In this document: positions 50,023 to 62,793 of the stretch, piece by piece
Layout of the letters: each line of letters opens with the position of its first letter
How positions within the stretch are numbered: the first letter of the stretch is position 1
Assembly (NCBI GenBank): GCA_023238725.1
Contig: CM041541.1
Span: 13,843,544 to 13,907,543, forward strand
Direction of reading: 5' to 3'
Source of the DNA: Scortum barcoo
Taxonomy: Eukaryota > Chordata > Actinopteri > Centrarchiformes > Terapontidae
DNA: 64,000 nt
Made by a program: the position numbers and the translations under genes
Notes under the pieces: model-generated
Told to the model about the DNA's origin: nothing
Database searches by the model: none
The model's input: only the letters and a program-made list of their open reading frames with translations

Positions 50023-51781
50023 CAGCTCCTCTTTTTACTGCCGGACTCCGCACAGGTCCTTCTCCGAGCTTCCAGAAGCTTCTCAGGTGTGTGTTTAGCT
50101 TCAGGTGTGGCAGGTTTCACTGAGCAGGTAACAGGTGCTTCCGCCTGCAGTACCGCCTCTGGCCACAAAGGGAGCACAGGGGGGCGCTGTTTCCTCCACA
50201 TATGTAAGATATTACAACATGAAAACAAACATTAATCTGTTTATTTGTGGAACTGACACGAGTTTCTGATCATTTATCATTATTATATTATATGATAATT
50301 TATTGTCTGTAAGGAACCTCACATGTCAACATTCCTGTGAGAGAAACAACAAACACACAGTAAATACCTGAAAAACTTTATTGTGAAGGATTCACTACAG
50401 ATTGAGTTACTGCTGTTTTGTAACAGGTGGCGCCCTCTGATGGTGAAAGGATGAACTGCATGAAGTCCCTTTGACACTTTTAATGTTAAAAGAAGAACTA
50501 AAAGTGACTAAAAGTGACTATTACTAATGAACTAAAATCTTTCTAAAAACTTTATTTTCTAATTCACACACTGACAGAAATCTTAATACATCAACACGTT
50601 AAGCTCATTAAACAAATAAATACATCTTTTTGTGCATGTTAATTATTATCCTGTTTGCTTCTTCTTCTTCTTCTGTAATACACATCACAGTGATCAGGAA
50701 TGATGTGCTGAATTTACAGAGAGATTGGCCCAACAGTTTTAACGTAAATGACAAAAAAATGGCACAATAAAATTTTCCATCTGAGTGAATATTACAGGAG
50801 CTTTAAAATCTTTAAAAATGCCATCTTAAAGCCGCTCTCACACCCACAGATTTTACTCCTTACACATCAAACGATAGAAAAATTCATGCTGGTCGCTGAA
50901 ATGTGGCTGTGAAGGTAAACAGACAACAACAACAAACAACCAAGTGACAGAAAGAAGTAAAATACCTGCTTATGCTCACTTTATCGACAACGCTTCTTCA
51001 AGTAAAGTCATACACACAGACATATACATGCAAATATATATACTAAAAATAATTACATACATAAAAAACTACAAAGATCATTCAAAAGAGTGTTTCCATA
51101 TGAGCTGTACAAATATGAGGTACATAAAGTGGTTCAAATGAGCTCAACCTGAAACATGCACATCAGCATGTACAGCAGCAAAACACACATTAATGCAACA
51201 AAAATGAATCCAGAAACATCAGAGATTGATAAAAACATACAGACTATAAAGGGTTTTCCTGCACAGTATTTTCACACTGCAGTATTAATACTTTTACTGA
51301 ATATTTGGACATTTGGATTTTGTGTAGCAGTAATGTCGTGATAAAACTCGACATTTTAATGCTGTTTACTGTTCACCAAAATTAAATATTGTGGTTTTTC
51401 TTTATTAAAGCTACTCGTAATTATTTTGTTAACAACCAACTGACATTTTGAATTCCCAAGAATCATGCTATCAACATACACACAGGAGAGGTTACTGTGG
51501 TTGAACATGTTTTCAGTGAATCCCTACGTCCATTTTCACTCTTATAAAGCGTTTTACAGTCAGATCCACAGGTGAATTCAGAGAAAACAGATTATTACTC
51601 GTGTTGTTTTAATAAAATCTCCTTTCTGTATTATTCTTATGCACTGAACCTTGATATCACTAATGTAGTTAAAAAAATAAAATAAATAAAATGACATCAC
51701 AGTTCACTGTTTTGGATTTAAGGAGAGCTCGATGACGTCCTGGTTTAACAGCCGGACGTTCACAGTAAATCTCTGGAGGTT
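50023..51781. other. Spacer sft2d2 - RING gene
   Basis: Just upstream of sft2d2 (50023-50220) lies its promoter/5' UTR region with ACAGGTG repeats. From about 50500 the sequence is AT-rich and probably includes the RING-gene 3' UTR. No other gene recognised. Confidence 0.45.
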
Positions 51782-54379
51782 TCAGGGGACTTTGACTCTG
51801 GTGGAGTTCCAGTAAACGGGCTGTGGCATGGACACCTGAACGTGACAGGTGGGACAGGACTGTTTCCTCCACAGCCACTCCTCGATACACTGCAGAGAGA
51901 CGGACAGGACATTTATTTCACTTCAGGACGGAGCTCCAGTTTTTACCTCACAGTGTAAAATGCTGATTCACTGAAGTAAATGGAGGATGTTGGTGTTACC
52001 TCTTTGTGGAAGGTGTGTGTGCACTGCAGCTCTCGGGTGCCGCCGGCTCCTCGGTTCAAGTCGTTATGACAGATCAAACACACACTGTCTGCATCGCTCT
52101 GCAACACAAACACACACTTTACAGTCACAAAGCTGTGACGCTGTGTTTTATTTAGTTTTATGTCTCAATCAGCAGTATGTTGACATTCATACTTTTCTCT
52201 TTGATAAATGTCTGTAAAGATCAGGTGTGATTGGTGTTACATAAATCAATAACACATTTTTTTACCCACCAAAGACATGACGTTGCGTCTCCTGAACGTG
52301 CTCCGCCTCTCAGGCGCTGTGGCCTCGGGGATTGTGGATATGAGAGAGGGCCTTCGCTCAGTGGCGGCAGGAGCAGCGACCTCCTGCGATGACGGCAGGA
52401 GGCGGCGAGAAGAGGAGCAGCGCAGCAGGAGGCTCGCCGTCACCGGAGCCCGAGTCGATGAGTGGAGGCGAGACAGCTGCATGACCGACAGATTGTCCTG
52501 GACGAGAGACAGAGACTGGTCTGAGATAGATCCACTACCAGAAAACAATAAATGTCTCATGATGCCACAACTTGTCTTTCTGTTTTAGTGCCGCCTGTGT
52601 CTTACATAAGATTCTGCTTGTGAATAATGCGTCAGCACTGGCACACATAAACCCGTCTAAAGGCCTCGTCAGTCCAACTGGACAAAGAGCTCTGAGCCGA
52701 CTGAGCTGCCTCCTCGCAGCACTGTGCTCCTTAATGCAGCTATAAATGGATCCTCAGAGGCTCTGAAAGCCAAAAGTGAAGACAGCGGCGCGCTCCAGGA
52801 GAGGCTCAGCCTCCTGTTGGTCCTCGGGCGTCTCTGATGAGATGTGAAGAACTGTTTAAACAAACTCAGACGGGTTCAGCCTCTGTGGGGTGGATGGTAG
52901 TGAGGGGTCACTTATTTACAACCACTCAGGGCTGTTTATTACTGCAGAGCTGTTTTTCAGAAACTTTTGTGTTATTAACTACAGTTTTATAAGTTGGAGC
53001 TTTCAGAGCAGTCTGTCGTGTTTGACCTCAGATGAACCATGTTTATAAGACAGAAACTGGTGAAGACGTTGACTCATACGTGATAAGGATAGGGCACATC
53101 TTCACAGACAGTCGACTGATTCATGATTTCAATTGTTCATTCATGTATGAGGGATTAGAGGGAGACAGACTAGTGATGGAGTAGTGCACTCTGGTGGTTG
53201 TTTGCTGCTGGCTGAATGTGTTTTCTCAAAATCGACATGATTGGATTTAAAGTTCTGTGAAGATGCATGTAAACTTTCTGTGGCTCTTGGCAGAGCAGGA
53301 TTACATGACACGAGTAACTATTTTCAGTCTGAAAACTGAAACAGTCTGAATCAGAAGCTTGAACAACCTCAGATATTCTGTCTGGATGTCCTCAACCTAA
53401 CTAAGAGACGAGCCCATCCATCCTGAAAGGAAACTCATTTAACACATTTACAAGTCACCCAAAGGTTTGGGCCACTCTAAGGTTTAGAAAATGTAGATCT
53501 AATAAGATCGTCCAAACTCGTGCTGACTCTGTTCACCATTAGTGTGTCTGCATGTATTTTATGCAGGTTTTGAGAAACATATTCCATCAGCATATTAACC
53601 CAAAGGCCACAGGGAGGCGCTAATCCATCACTAATCTGTGACGTCTTTTAGCAACCGTTTATTCAAATCTCTGCAGAAAGCAACAGATTGTGAAGATGTG
53701 CGTGTAGCATTAACATCTGTTGGTTTGAGTCATCGGTTCATTATAAAACAACATCACCACGCCATCCACGAGCAGAAGTCCTGATTTCAGTCATATCGTA
53801 ACATCTTTCCTCTGGTTTTCCCGGCTGTCATGGAATTAGAAATGTTAAACTTTCTGATCATTTTGAGGACATTTCATCCAAACGTCCTTAAAATGATGCA
53901 ATAACAGCTTCTTGTGTTGAGATTGTTTTGTGAACTCCCAGTTTCTGGCTTGTAAAGACGGGTTATCTGTGAAAGCTTCAAAATATCTAAGAGAGTTTAT
54001 AACAAAATATCTGAGAGGCCTCGTGTTCTCCAGAGTCTGACGCTCATGATCACAGAGGTTTAAAGGTTAAACGTTCTCTTACTGGACACGGCAGCGACGC
54101 CCGGCGGTCGGCCCTCATCTGGACCGGAGGCCCGATGCTGCTCCTGCTTTCAGCTCTTCCTCCCTCCGACTCCACCTCCTCCTCCTTGTCTCCAGTCTTC
54201 TCCTGTCGCTCCCCTCCTCTGTACCGCTGCATCCAGGCGTTGAAGATCTTAGCATCTTCCTCCTCATCCTCCTCCTCGCCCTCTTCCTCCTCCTCCTCTT
54301 CCTCTTCCTCCTCGGCTCTCAGAGCTCTCGGGTATTCGGTGTCTGAAAACACTTCAGCTTCTTCTCTGTATGGATCCAT
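51782..54379 (-). CDS. RING-H2 finger protein, unrecognised
   Basis: Four exons in gene order, 54083-54379, 52270-52497, 52000-52098 and 51782-51889, all phase 0, give an intact 243-aa frame starting MDPYREEAEVFSDTEYPRAL. An acidic tract of about 20 residues (Glu/Asp) is followed by a charged linker with KIFNAWMQRYRGG. A Ser/Arg/Pro-rich middle segment precedes a C-terminal RING-H2: CLIC ... CTHTFHKEC ... SCPTC, ending MPQPVYWNSTRVKVP. The Cys/His spacing fits an E3 ubiquitin ligase RING. No membrane segment or signal peptide. The RING resembles the TTC3/DZIP3 type loosely. The substrate is unknown, and I do not recognise the orthologue. Confidence 0.75.
52498..54082 (-). other. Large intron of RING gene
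   Basis: 1.6 kb between the acidic exon and the Ser/Arg-rich exon. No repeat or exon recognised apart from short chance frames. Confidence 0.5.
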
Positions 54380-56047
54380 ATGTACCTTTATGTTTATAAC
54401 TAATTATCTGATTAGAAAAGAAACCTTATGCTAAATTACACTTTGGTAAATTCTACTTTGGTTTCTGGTGAGAAACAGGCTGCTTAAATTAAACCAGACT
54501 TCCTTATAAATTGGCAAAATTACAGCCACGGTGTATAATAACCAGACTGAGGCTGAACTAACCCACTGAACAACTTAAAACGTGTCTGTGACACGTCGAC
54601 ATTTAGTTCAGACTGAGCTCATTCAAGGCTGAAAAGTGAAAGTTTAGTTTAAGTATGTAAGTAAACAGAATCTGCAAAAATATTCACAGGTTTTCATGCA
54701 TTTTTAAATGTGTTTTTAAAATGTGGTCTATATTATATATTATTATAATAGCCAGTTAGATTATATTCAGACTTGTTGCAGCCAGGCTGAATTAAAACTA
54801 AACTAAACTAAATCCCAGGTAACAGTCAGGATATGTTTACAGCCAGGCTGGATTCAGTAAGTAATGAAGTTATGAAGGTAGATCAGCAGCAGCTCAGCTG
54901 GCGGTTGGACGGTGTGAGACAGCAGAGACTTCAGGATGAAGAGGCAGTACATGGACGGATTATCTGAGCAACAGATCCACAAATCCAGACCTGACCGTCG
55001 ATCTCTCTGCGCCCCCCTCGGATCCATACAGGTGAAAAAACAAAGCCCGTCCTGTAAAAAGGCCTCGGCTCCTCCACTCCTCTCGTCCTCTTCGTCTCTC
55101 CTCCTCTTTGCTGTTGATTTCTCTCTTTCTGTCTCTGCTGCTCTCACCTGAACTCTGTTAATCCAATCAGTGAGCCACAGGAGAAGGAGGGAGATTACTG
55201 CTGGCTTACTGTATCTGTGTCACAGCGAGCGACGCCCTCATCTTATTGCATGTACACCATTTAAATAAGAGCTGCGTTAATTCATTAACAGTCACTGATC
55301 TTCTAAATCTGGTGACACAAACACAGCATCAGTGCTTATTCTGCCAAGTTTTACACGTAAGCTTTTATCACAACTTTATTTATTCATTCAATATATCTGC
55401 TTCATACAGTCATTTATTTTTCATATTTTGAACACAGTGTATAGCTAGTTGTTTTTTATCTTGTAGAATAAAGAATTTATTTTTAATGCTTTATCTTAAA
55501 TGCTCAAAATGTACATAATGATCTCATTTTCTTAATGTTATTTATCGACACAGTGCATCTTTTCTTCCTTACATTGTGTTTAATCAATAATGAAATTCAT
55601 TTTAACAAAGATATATAAACCTTTTTATTTATTTTTTTTTATACAACCTCCCAGATGCTTTTACTTTGAAAGTTTTCTTATCAAAAACAGATCTGAGGAA
55701 ATTATTATATTTATTTATTTTAAGATCCCAGCCTCCTCTGACCCCTCTTATAGAGCGAGTCAGTGTTGTCAGTCCAGTTCAGTTTGTATAATAAAAAGAG
55801 CTGTAAAATAAATGTGCCATTAGGAAATAAATAAATATGGAATTATAAAATAAAAGTCCCTGAAATAAATAAATGGAGTCTTATTGACCCACTTGCCCTT
55901 CCATACATGTGTACCGGAAGTGTTTGTTTTGTAGTTTCTTTAAGGTCCAGTGTGTAGGCGGAGCTGCCGCTAGCAGTTAGCTCACAAGCTAACGTGGTTT
56001 TAGTTCTGCTGTGAAGTGAAGACAAAGTGAGCGGCTGCAGAAACAGG
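54380..56047. other. Divergent intergenic region, RING gene (-) and zinc-finger gene (+)
   Basis: 1.7 kb that must hold both promoters. It is AT-rich in the middle (55240-55830). A GC-richer patch at 55915-56047, including GTAGGCGGAGCTGCCGCTAG, is the likely promoter/5' UTR of the zinc-finger gene. No exon supported. Confidence 0.45.
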
Positions 56048-59000
56048 ATGGGTACGTGCTCATTGTCTTTATTAATTAATTATATATATTTATTGAGGAA
56101 TAATTAGCTCTTTTTTGGGATAATTAATTCGCAAACGTCACCTCGCTAACCTAACTTGTGTTGTGCAGATTAAAACCAAACTCCATTAAGAAAACTGTTA
56201 TTTTTATAATAATATGATTTATGGAAAATTACATGTTTAATAAAAGCTTTTGTAGTAGCTATAAAGATTAGGATGTTTCTACATTTTAATTCGGCGTATT
56301 TGCAAGACCAATTTAAAACATTATTTTAGTTTAAAAAGCAATTTATTCAGAGAGCATTCACACACATTTACATATTATTATATAGATTCATTCATAAACA
56401 CCCGAAGCTTCAAACCATAACGGGACCAACGTGATGAGTAAATTAGATCACTGTCAAATGCCAGCAATTGTTAAAAATAAACGCTGAATGGTTAAAATAA
56501 TCACAGTTTTGTAAAATACTGATCCACATGTTGTGTTAGACGTTAAGCCGAACCTAAGTCCGAGTTTAACATAATAGAAAACAGCCTAAATCCACTTTCA
56601 TTAAGTGTTACTGCGGTGCTAAAATGCAATAAAACCTTAATTAACTTTTTAATAAATGGAGTTTGGTGAGGAAGGGATGCAAACTGAAATTCATACTGAC
56701 TTCTTTGACAGATATGTTCAATTTTCTTTATTTAAACATGTTTTTTTTTATTTAAACAAGCTTATTTAAAGTGGTATGGATCCTGAGTGACCACTAAGAT
56801 CAATTAAGATTGCCTGAATGAGCCAACATTGAGTGTAATTAGATCTGCGGTGTTGAAATGTGCACTGTGTTAAATTAATATAAATGTGACTGAAATGTAT
56901 TAATTTTGACATGGTTTGATAGACTTTTCTCTCAACACAGCGCCTGTTTATGATGCTGATAATTCACAGCTGACTCTAATGATGACATTAACAGTGTTGT
57001 TGATAACAGCTCCGGCCCCCCCCCTCGCCTCCCTGCGCCTCCTCGTCCCTCCTCTCCCTCCTCTCCGCCTGCTGACGGCAGCGATGTGGCGGGTCACCCG
57101 GCAGCAGAGCATCGGGCACTACGGGATGCTGGAGGACTTCGTTTCCGTAGTAACCGAGGCCGTCCCACACCTGCTGACGGACCGGCAGAGGAGTCTGCTG
57201 CTGCTGGCACTGAGAGCAAAGGTGAGTGTGTTTTAATCGATTTATTCAAACAACCACAGAGGTTTACTGAACGTCTTTGCTCTGTTCTCGCTTCAGGTGA
57301 CGCTCTGTGACCCGAACCCTCCGGCCGTCCACACACACCTGGACAAAATACACTCCGTCTCCGGGGGAACGGTGAGATGAGACGACTCTACCTGTGACTT
57401 CGACTGATCTGAGAGACTTCAGAATAAAGAGGAGCTCATTCATCTGATTTTAGCTGCTCCGACTTCCTGTAACAGTTACAGTTGATTTTAAGGTCCTCCT
57501 GCTCGTATACAAAGCTCTGAGTGACCTTTCAGTGACCTTTAAGACCTTTACACCTGAATAACATCAGGACACCAGATCACAAAATGTCTCTGAAAGAAAG
57601 ATGAAAACTTATTTCAACACTTTAGCCTTTAACTGGCCATGACTTTAAACTCATTTACTTTACTTAAACACTCCTACACCTCTTTCAAAATGTTTCAAAA
57701 CCTTACTTGATTTTATGCATTCGGTGTCTTTTTTTAGATTTATCATTTTAGCTTTTCTTTAGTGAGTTTTATTTTCAGACTTAAGTTGTGCAATTTATTT
57801 TGTGTCATCCTCATTTTATCTAATTTTTTATCAATTGGGGTTTCATTTAATGTAATTAATAGAAATACTTATTGTAAAGCACTTTTAGCAGAATTACTTG
57901 TACAAAAGATTATTGTTGTTGTTTTTTCTCTGCAACACATCATGACGGTCGTACTCGTGTGTCCTCTCAGCAGCCGGACGAAGACGTGGATGAATGTTGT
58001 TCTGCTCTGCTGACTCTGACTGATAAAGTGACTTGCAGTCCGGCGGACAGGCGGCGCCTCCTGCAGGTCAGCACAGAAACATCGTTACTCAGCAGTGAAG
58101 CCAACAGTTTGTTTCTCTGACACGCTTTTATTTTATTTTTATTATTGTCTTTTTCAGGAGGTGTTCGACGAGAGGTTTGACTCGGCCCTGCAGTCACTCG
58201 TATCTGACTTCCTGTCCAGGATCGAGCAGCTGTTCCCCGTCCCCGACTTCAAACAGGTTCTCACTGAATGGACAGCTGTCAATCATTAAGCCACGCCACC
58301 TTTTAATATCATCAAATAACTCATTAAAACCAAACTGATCAGAATCCAGATGTTTTGGCTTCACTGTGGTTTAGACTCTTGTGTGACTTTGACACAAATT
58401 GCTGGAGCTGCTTCTGTTTCAGATACAAAGCCACCAGTGTTATTTCAATTCTTCCTGACGGGATCTTGAACATTATGTTTTAACGTTGTTCATCGCAGGC
58501 GGCTTCCTGGCTCGATGCTGCCCCTGGTGGTGTGGAGGACTTTCTACATGAGGCGGACAGGGAGGATCTGAGGGAGCTACTGACCAATCAGAGCTGTCTG
58601 CTGGGGCGAGCGACCACCACGGGTATCAAATAAAACATCAAAGGCATCAGTTTAATTACGTTTATTGTTGTAATTTATTGATTATGAAATATATTTATTT
58701 CCTCAGTGGGTCACGAGACGGAGAAGATCCTCCTCTCAGCCTGGTCCCACCCACTCTTCAACAAACTGACCAATCCTGAGCCTCCTCCCACTGACACAGA
58801 GGGCCAATCAGAGCCTCTGCCTGATGTCGTCAGTCCCGTCCAGCTGGACGTGGAGCTGGTGAAGGTGGAGGTGGTGGTGATGACGGAGGACGAACAAGAG
58901 GACGTAGAGGAGACCGTGATTGGTCAGACCGCGCCGCAGGTGGAGCAGGAGGCGTCCAGTGAGAGCTCAGCAGTGGGCGGGGACGATTGCATTGTCACAC

Positions 59001-59141
59001 CCGTGACCCTGAAAGTGGACAGGTGAGACTCTTTCTGCTCCGCGGTCCAAATCAAGTCTGTCGTCCTGAGAATAATCACCTTGTTTCCTGTCAGGCTGAA
59101 GGACTCACCTGGAAACTTTGCTGACCAATCAGAGGACACAG

Positions 59142-59178
<37 letters not shown>

Positions 59179-61924
59179 TGAAATGAACACACTGAATCTC
59201 TCCTCCTTTTCTTAACAGTTGACCAATCAGATCAGCTCTGCTCTGAGGTCACAGCTAATGCTCTGTACAGCATTTCCCATAATTCTCAGCGGGTGGCTCA
59301 CAAGTGTCCTCAGTGTGGAAAATGTTTCATCTACCGCTCTCAGGTGAGTGTGTATCTCCATCTCTACCTGTTTTAGCAGGTGGAAAGTAATTAAGTAAAT
59401 TTACTCAGTACAGTTTCGACTTTACTTGAGTATTTCCATTTTATGTTAGTTAAGTTACCGAGTACTTCTTCCACCTACAGGTGATCCGTCACCTGCGAAC
59501 TAATAAGTCCTGCGGCTCGACCTTAACGACAACTGGAGCTGTGAACCTGCAGAGCACACCTGGTGGTCATGAGGAAGAGCCCCGCCCCCCAGAGCCCCGC
59601 CTCTTAGAGCCCCGCCCCCCCAGGATCCACTCCTGCTTCCAGTGCAACGCCGTCTTTAAAACCAAAGCCGAGCTCCTGTTCCACCAGCGCAGCCACCGGG
59701 CCCGACCCGTCTACCAGTGCAGCCAGTGCGACAAGGAGTTCCACCACCTGTCCAGTCTGACCAATCACAAGCAGACGCACCATGGACAATGGAGGCTTCA
59801 CCTGCAGCAAGTGTGACAAGGTGTTTGAGTCGGCCAAGGACAGAGACGCTCACCGGCTGCAGCACCGGCTGCCGGAGCTCACCTGCACGGTGTGCGAGCA
59901 GACGTTCAGCTCTCAGACTCAGCTGCTGCGACACCTGCAGACTCACTCTGTGGAGGGAGCCGAGCCCTGCTACAACTGCCGCTTCTGCGACCAGAGCTTC
60001 TCAGGTAACGTCCTCACCTGGCCTCATGTCTTACTGCTGTGACGTTCGAGCTGTTTCTCTGAGCTCACCTTAAATCTGGACACACCTGCACACAGTTTAA
60101 AGAAATATTCAGATCATTTTCTTATTGAATATTTAGGACTGATGGCTGAACATGTAAACTGTGCTGCTGTTTGTTGCATCGTAATAAAAGTATAAAAGTT
60201 TAAAGTATAAAATCACACTCAGTCTGAGCTCTTTCAGCCTCTGAGGTCCGAGTGACACAGCCGACGGCTCCTGAACAAATAAAGAAGTTGGTTTTGAGTT
60301 TCTTTGTCCAAACAAAGTTTGGTGTTTGTTGCCGCTCTGCAGGAGTGACGCAGCTCCGTATCCACCAGCGCACACACACGTTTCGCTCGTATCAGTGCGA
60401 CCAGTGCAGCAAGACGTACGGCTCTCTGACCGGCCTCCACTCGCACCGGGCCAGCCACTCCACCGAGAGCCGCTTCCTGTGTCCGCAGTGCGGCAAACGC
60501 TTCAAGACCCGCGACGGCTTGGAGGGCCACCTGAGGACGCACACCGGGGAGCGGCCCTACCGCTGCCCCTACTGCCCCAAAGACTTCACCGCGCTCGCCG
60601 GGCTCAACGTGCATGTGCGGCGGCACACGGGGGAGCGGCCATACGTGTGCACAGTGTGTGGAAAAGGCTGGCCGTCTGGTGGCGACCTGCAGAAACACAT
60701 GAGGACGCACACGGGCGAACGGCCGTACGTCTGTCAGGACTGTGGCAAGGCCTTCTCCATCTCCTGTCACCTGACCGAACACCGGAGGATACACACCGGT
60801 AAGAGGCTCACCTGAGGGAGGAGGGGTGTTGATTCTGCTGTGTGATACGTTAACATACTTTCTGATCATAGAAAAACCTTTATTGTTTCAAATATCCTTC
60901 ACCTTTATTTTTTCATGTTGTACATCACACTTTTTACTTTCTTTGGCACGGCACGGATGCAGAAATGTGCATGAAGGATATGAACTGACCTGAATTGGGA
61001 TGTGACACTTATGGCCCTTTTCCACTAGTACCTACTTGGCTCGACTTGGTTTGTACGTAATGCGTTTCATCCTGTGTGTTAGTAGTACCTGGTACCAGGT
61101 ACTTTCAGAAAGTATTCCCTACTCGGCCGGTTCCAAGCGAGCTGAGTCGAGCCGAAAATGTGGACGTCGGCAGGACGGCAGGCCACTGATTGGCCAGGGC
61201 CTGACGTCACTAGATGCGTCGGGAGAGCGACTTCGTTCATAAGAGTCAAGCCGCGCCATTTTTAAAACGCAATAACAACAACGAACACGATCAGAGATGG
61301 CTGCACAGAAATCAGAAATCAACCCATGCGGAGCAACGACGAGGTGCAGACATTTTTTGTCTGGTGGCCTCCATTGCTCCGTAGTCGTTTCTTTCGTGTT
61401 TGTGTCGCATAACAAATGACGTCGCTGGAGTTTCGCCCGCGTTGCCTATGATGCGACCAATTCCACCCATGCTGAGGTGGTACTCTGTTGTAATGGAAAA
61501 CGACCGAAACTGAGGTCGAGTCGAGTCGAGCCGAGGCCGATTAGGTACTAGTGGAAAAGGGCCATTAAAGAAACAGTTTTAGACATATTCTTTGAACTTT
61601 TTCACTGTAAAAACATTCGATTGAAGTCACTGTTTGTTCCCTGTGGACATCTTTTGGTCTTAGATTGAATAACTGAGGGGTGCAGATACTGAACTGTCTC
61701 TCTATTCTTCAGGAGAAAAGCCCTTCTCGTGTCCGGACTGCGGTAAATGTCTGAGGAGAAAGTTCGACCTGAAGAAACACATGTTGTCTCACAGCAGCGT
61801 TCGTCCGTACGGCTGCGTTTACTGTCCCAAAAGCTACACCCGCAAAACTCACCTGAACAGACACCTGCTGACTCACCGGTCAGCTGACAGCCAGGCGGCA
61901 GCGGAGACGAGGGACGAGGCCTGA
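56048..61924 (+). CDS. C2H2 zinc-finger protein with TIN2-like N-terminal domain
   Basis: Twelve exons: 56048-56051, 56941-57221, 57297-57371, 57971-58066, 58158-58256, 58499-58622, 58707-59022, 59095-59141, 59219-59343, 59481-60004, 60343-60798, 61713-61924. The N-terminal ~230 residues resemble the TIN2 (TINF2) N-domain: LLTAAMWRVTRQQSIGHYG, LLLLALRAKVTLCD, a downstream helix FDSALQSLVSDFLSRIEQLF and then ASWLDAAPGGV. An acidic linker with VELVKVEVVV follows, then about 13 C2H2 fingers, the first being C2HC-like (HKCPQCGKCF). TGERPY-type linkers join the later fingers. Probably a nuclear DNA-binding protein. The exon sum is 2,359 nt (3n+1), and a frame break at about 59779-59782 splits finger 3 from finger 4. 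It lies tail-to-tail with f2. Human F2 neighbours ZNF408, but this N-terminus does not look like ZNF408. Confidence 0.82.
59145..59176. repeat. (CA)n microsatellite in zinc-finger gene intron
   Basis: About 16 CA units directly after the exon 8 donor. Confidence 0.9.
61012..61564. mobile_element. PIF/Harbinger-type MITE
   Basis: A 553-bp element with 23-bp inverted repeats beginning TGGCCCTTTTCCACTAGTAC at both ends, flanked by 3-bp duplications TTA (61009-61011 and 61565-61567). The TTA target duplication is the Harbinger signature. There is no transposase frame, so it is nonautonomous. It sits in the last intron of the zinc-finger gene. The near-perfect repeats suggest recent insertion. 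Confidence 0.9.
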
Positions 61925-62793
61925 CTTCATCTCCTGTTTGTCCACTTCCAAGCCGTCCACCAGGCCTCACACTGACCCGTCACAGCCAGCACTCAGTGTG
62001 TTGGTTCGGACTCGAGGTGATGCAGCTGAGACTCTGTGTCTGATGATCAGTCACAGAAGCAGCCAGTCGATTCATGAAATGTTATTTTACCAAACCAGCT
62101 TATGATAAGATTTGTTGCTTTTCTGTCCCTGTGAACTGAAAATCGTTTGAGTTTTGGACATCTGAAGATAACTTGGACTTTTTCTACCATTTTATAGACT
62201 GAACCAGAACAGATGATCGATAATAATCATCTTCGACACTTGATCTGTTTAGTTTTCTGGATTTGCGTCCACATGTGTTTGCTTTTGGGACACTTGTGTA
62301 ATATTTGGTGAACAGGAGACATTGATGGATCAGAAAAATCGGTCTCTGATCGTTCTGCTGATGTGACATGAAGCAGGATGTTTCCTTAACGTGTCTTTAA
62401 CGTGTCGTTAACGTGTCCTGATGAATGTGCTCTTCTTCTCCTCTGACTACAGGAGCAGCTGCTCAAAGTCAAAGAAACTCTACAAATGTCAAAAAATAAT
62501 GTTATATTCTTGTGTTTGTCATTTTAACCACCTGGTAAGTTGATTATTACCAGACCATGCTGCGTACGAGCGTCCAATGAGACGCTCTGTTTGTGTTGCC
62601 ATGGAGATTTTGTATCTGTGCATTGCTTATCATATAAAAGCTGTTGTGCTTCATGAAGTTGTGGTTGTGGTTTCTGTGAATCAGACCAGAGGCCAGCGAG
62701 GAAGGATGTGAACAAACTTTATTAGCGTCATCTTGTTGACAGAGAAAACAGGAAGCAACGGATGTTTTTTTTTTTTTTTTCTTTTTTCTGTCG
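61925..62793. other. Tail-to-tail 3' UTR region, zinc-finger gene (+) / f2 (-)
   Basis: 3' UTRs of both genes. On the minus strand AATAAA (62718-62723) lies about 70 bp past the f2 stop. A T-run occurs at 62766-62780. No other gene. Confidence 0.6.

Noticed and set aside
56048..61924. Naming the zinc-finger gene znf408 from human F2 synteny
   Set aside because: ZNF408 has a different N-terminus and ten fingers; the N-domain here looks like TIN2.
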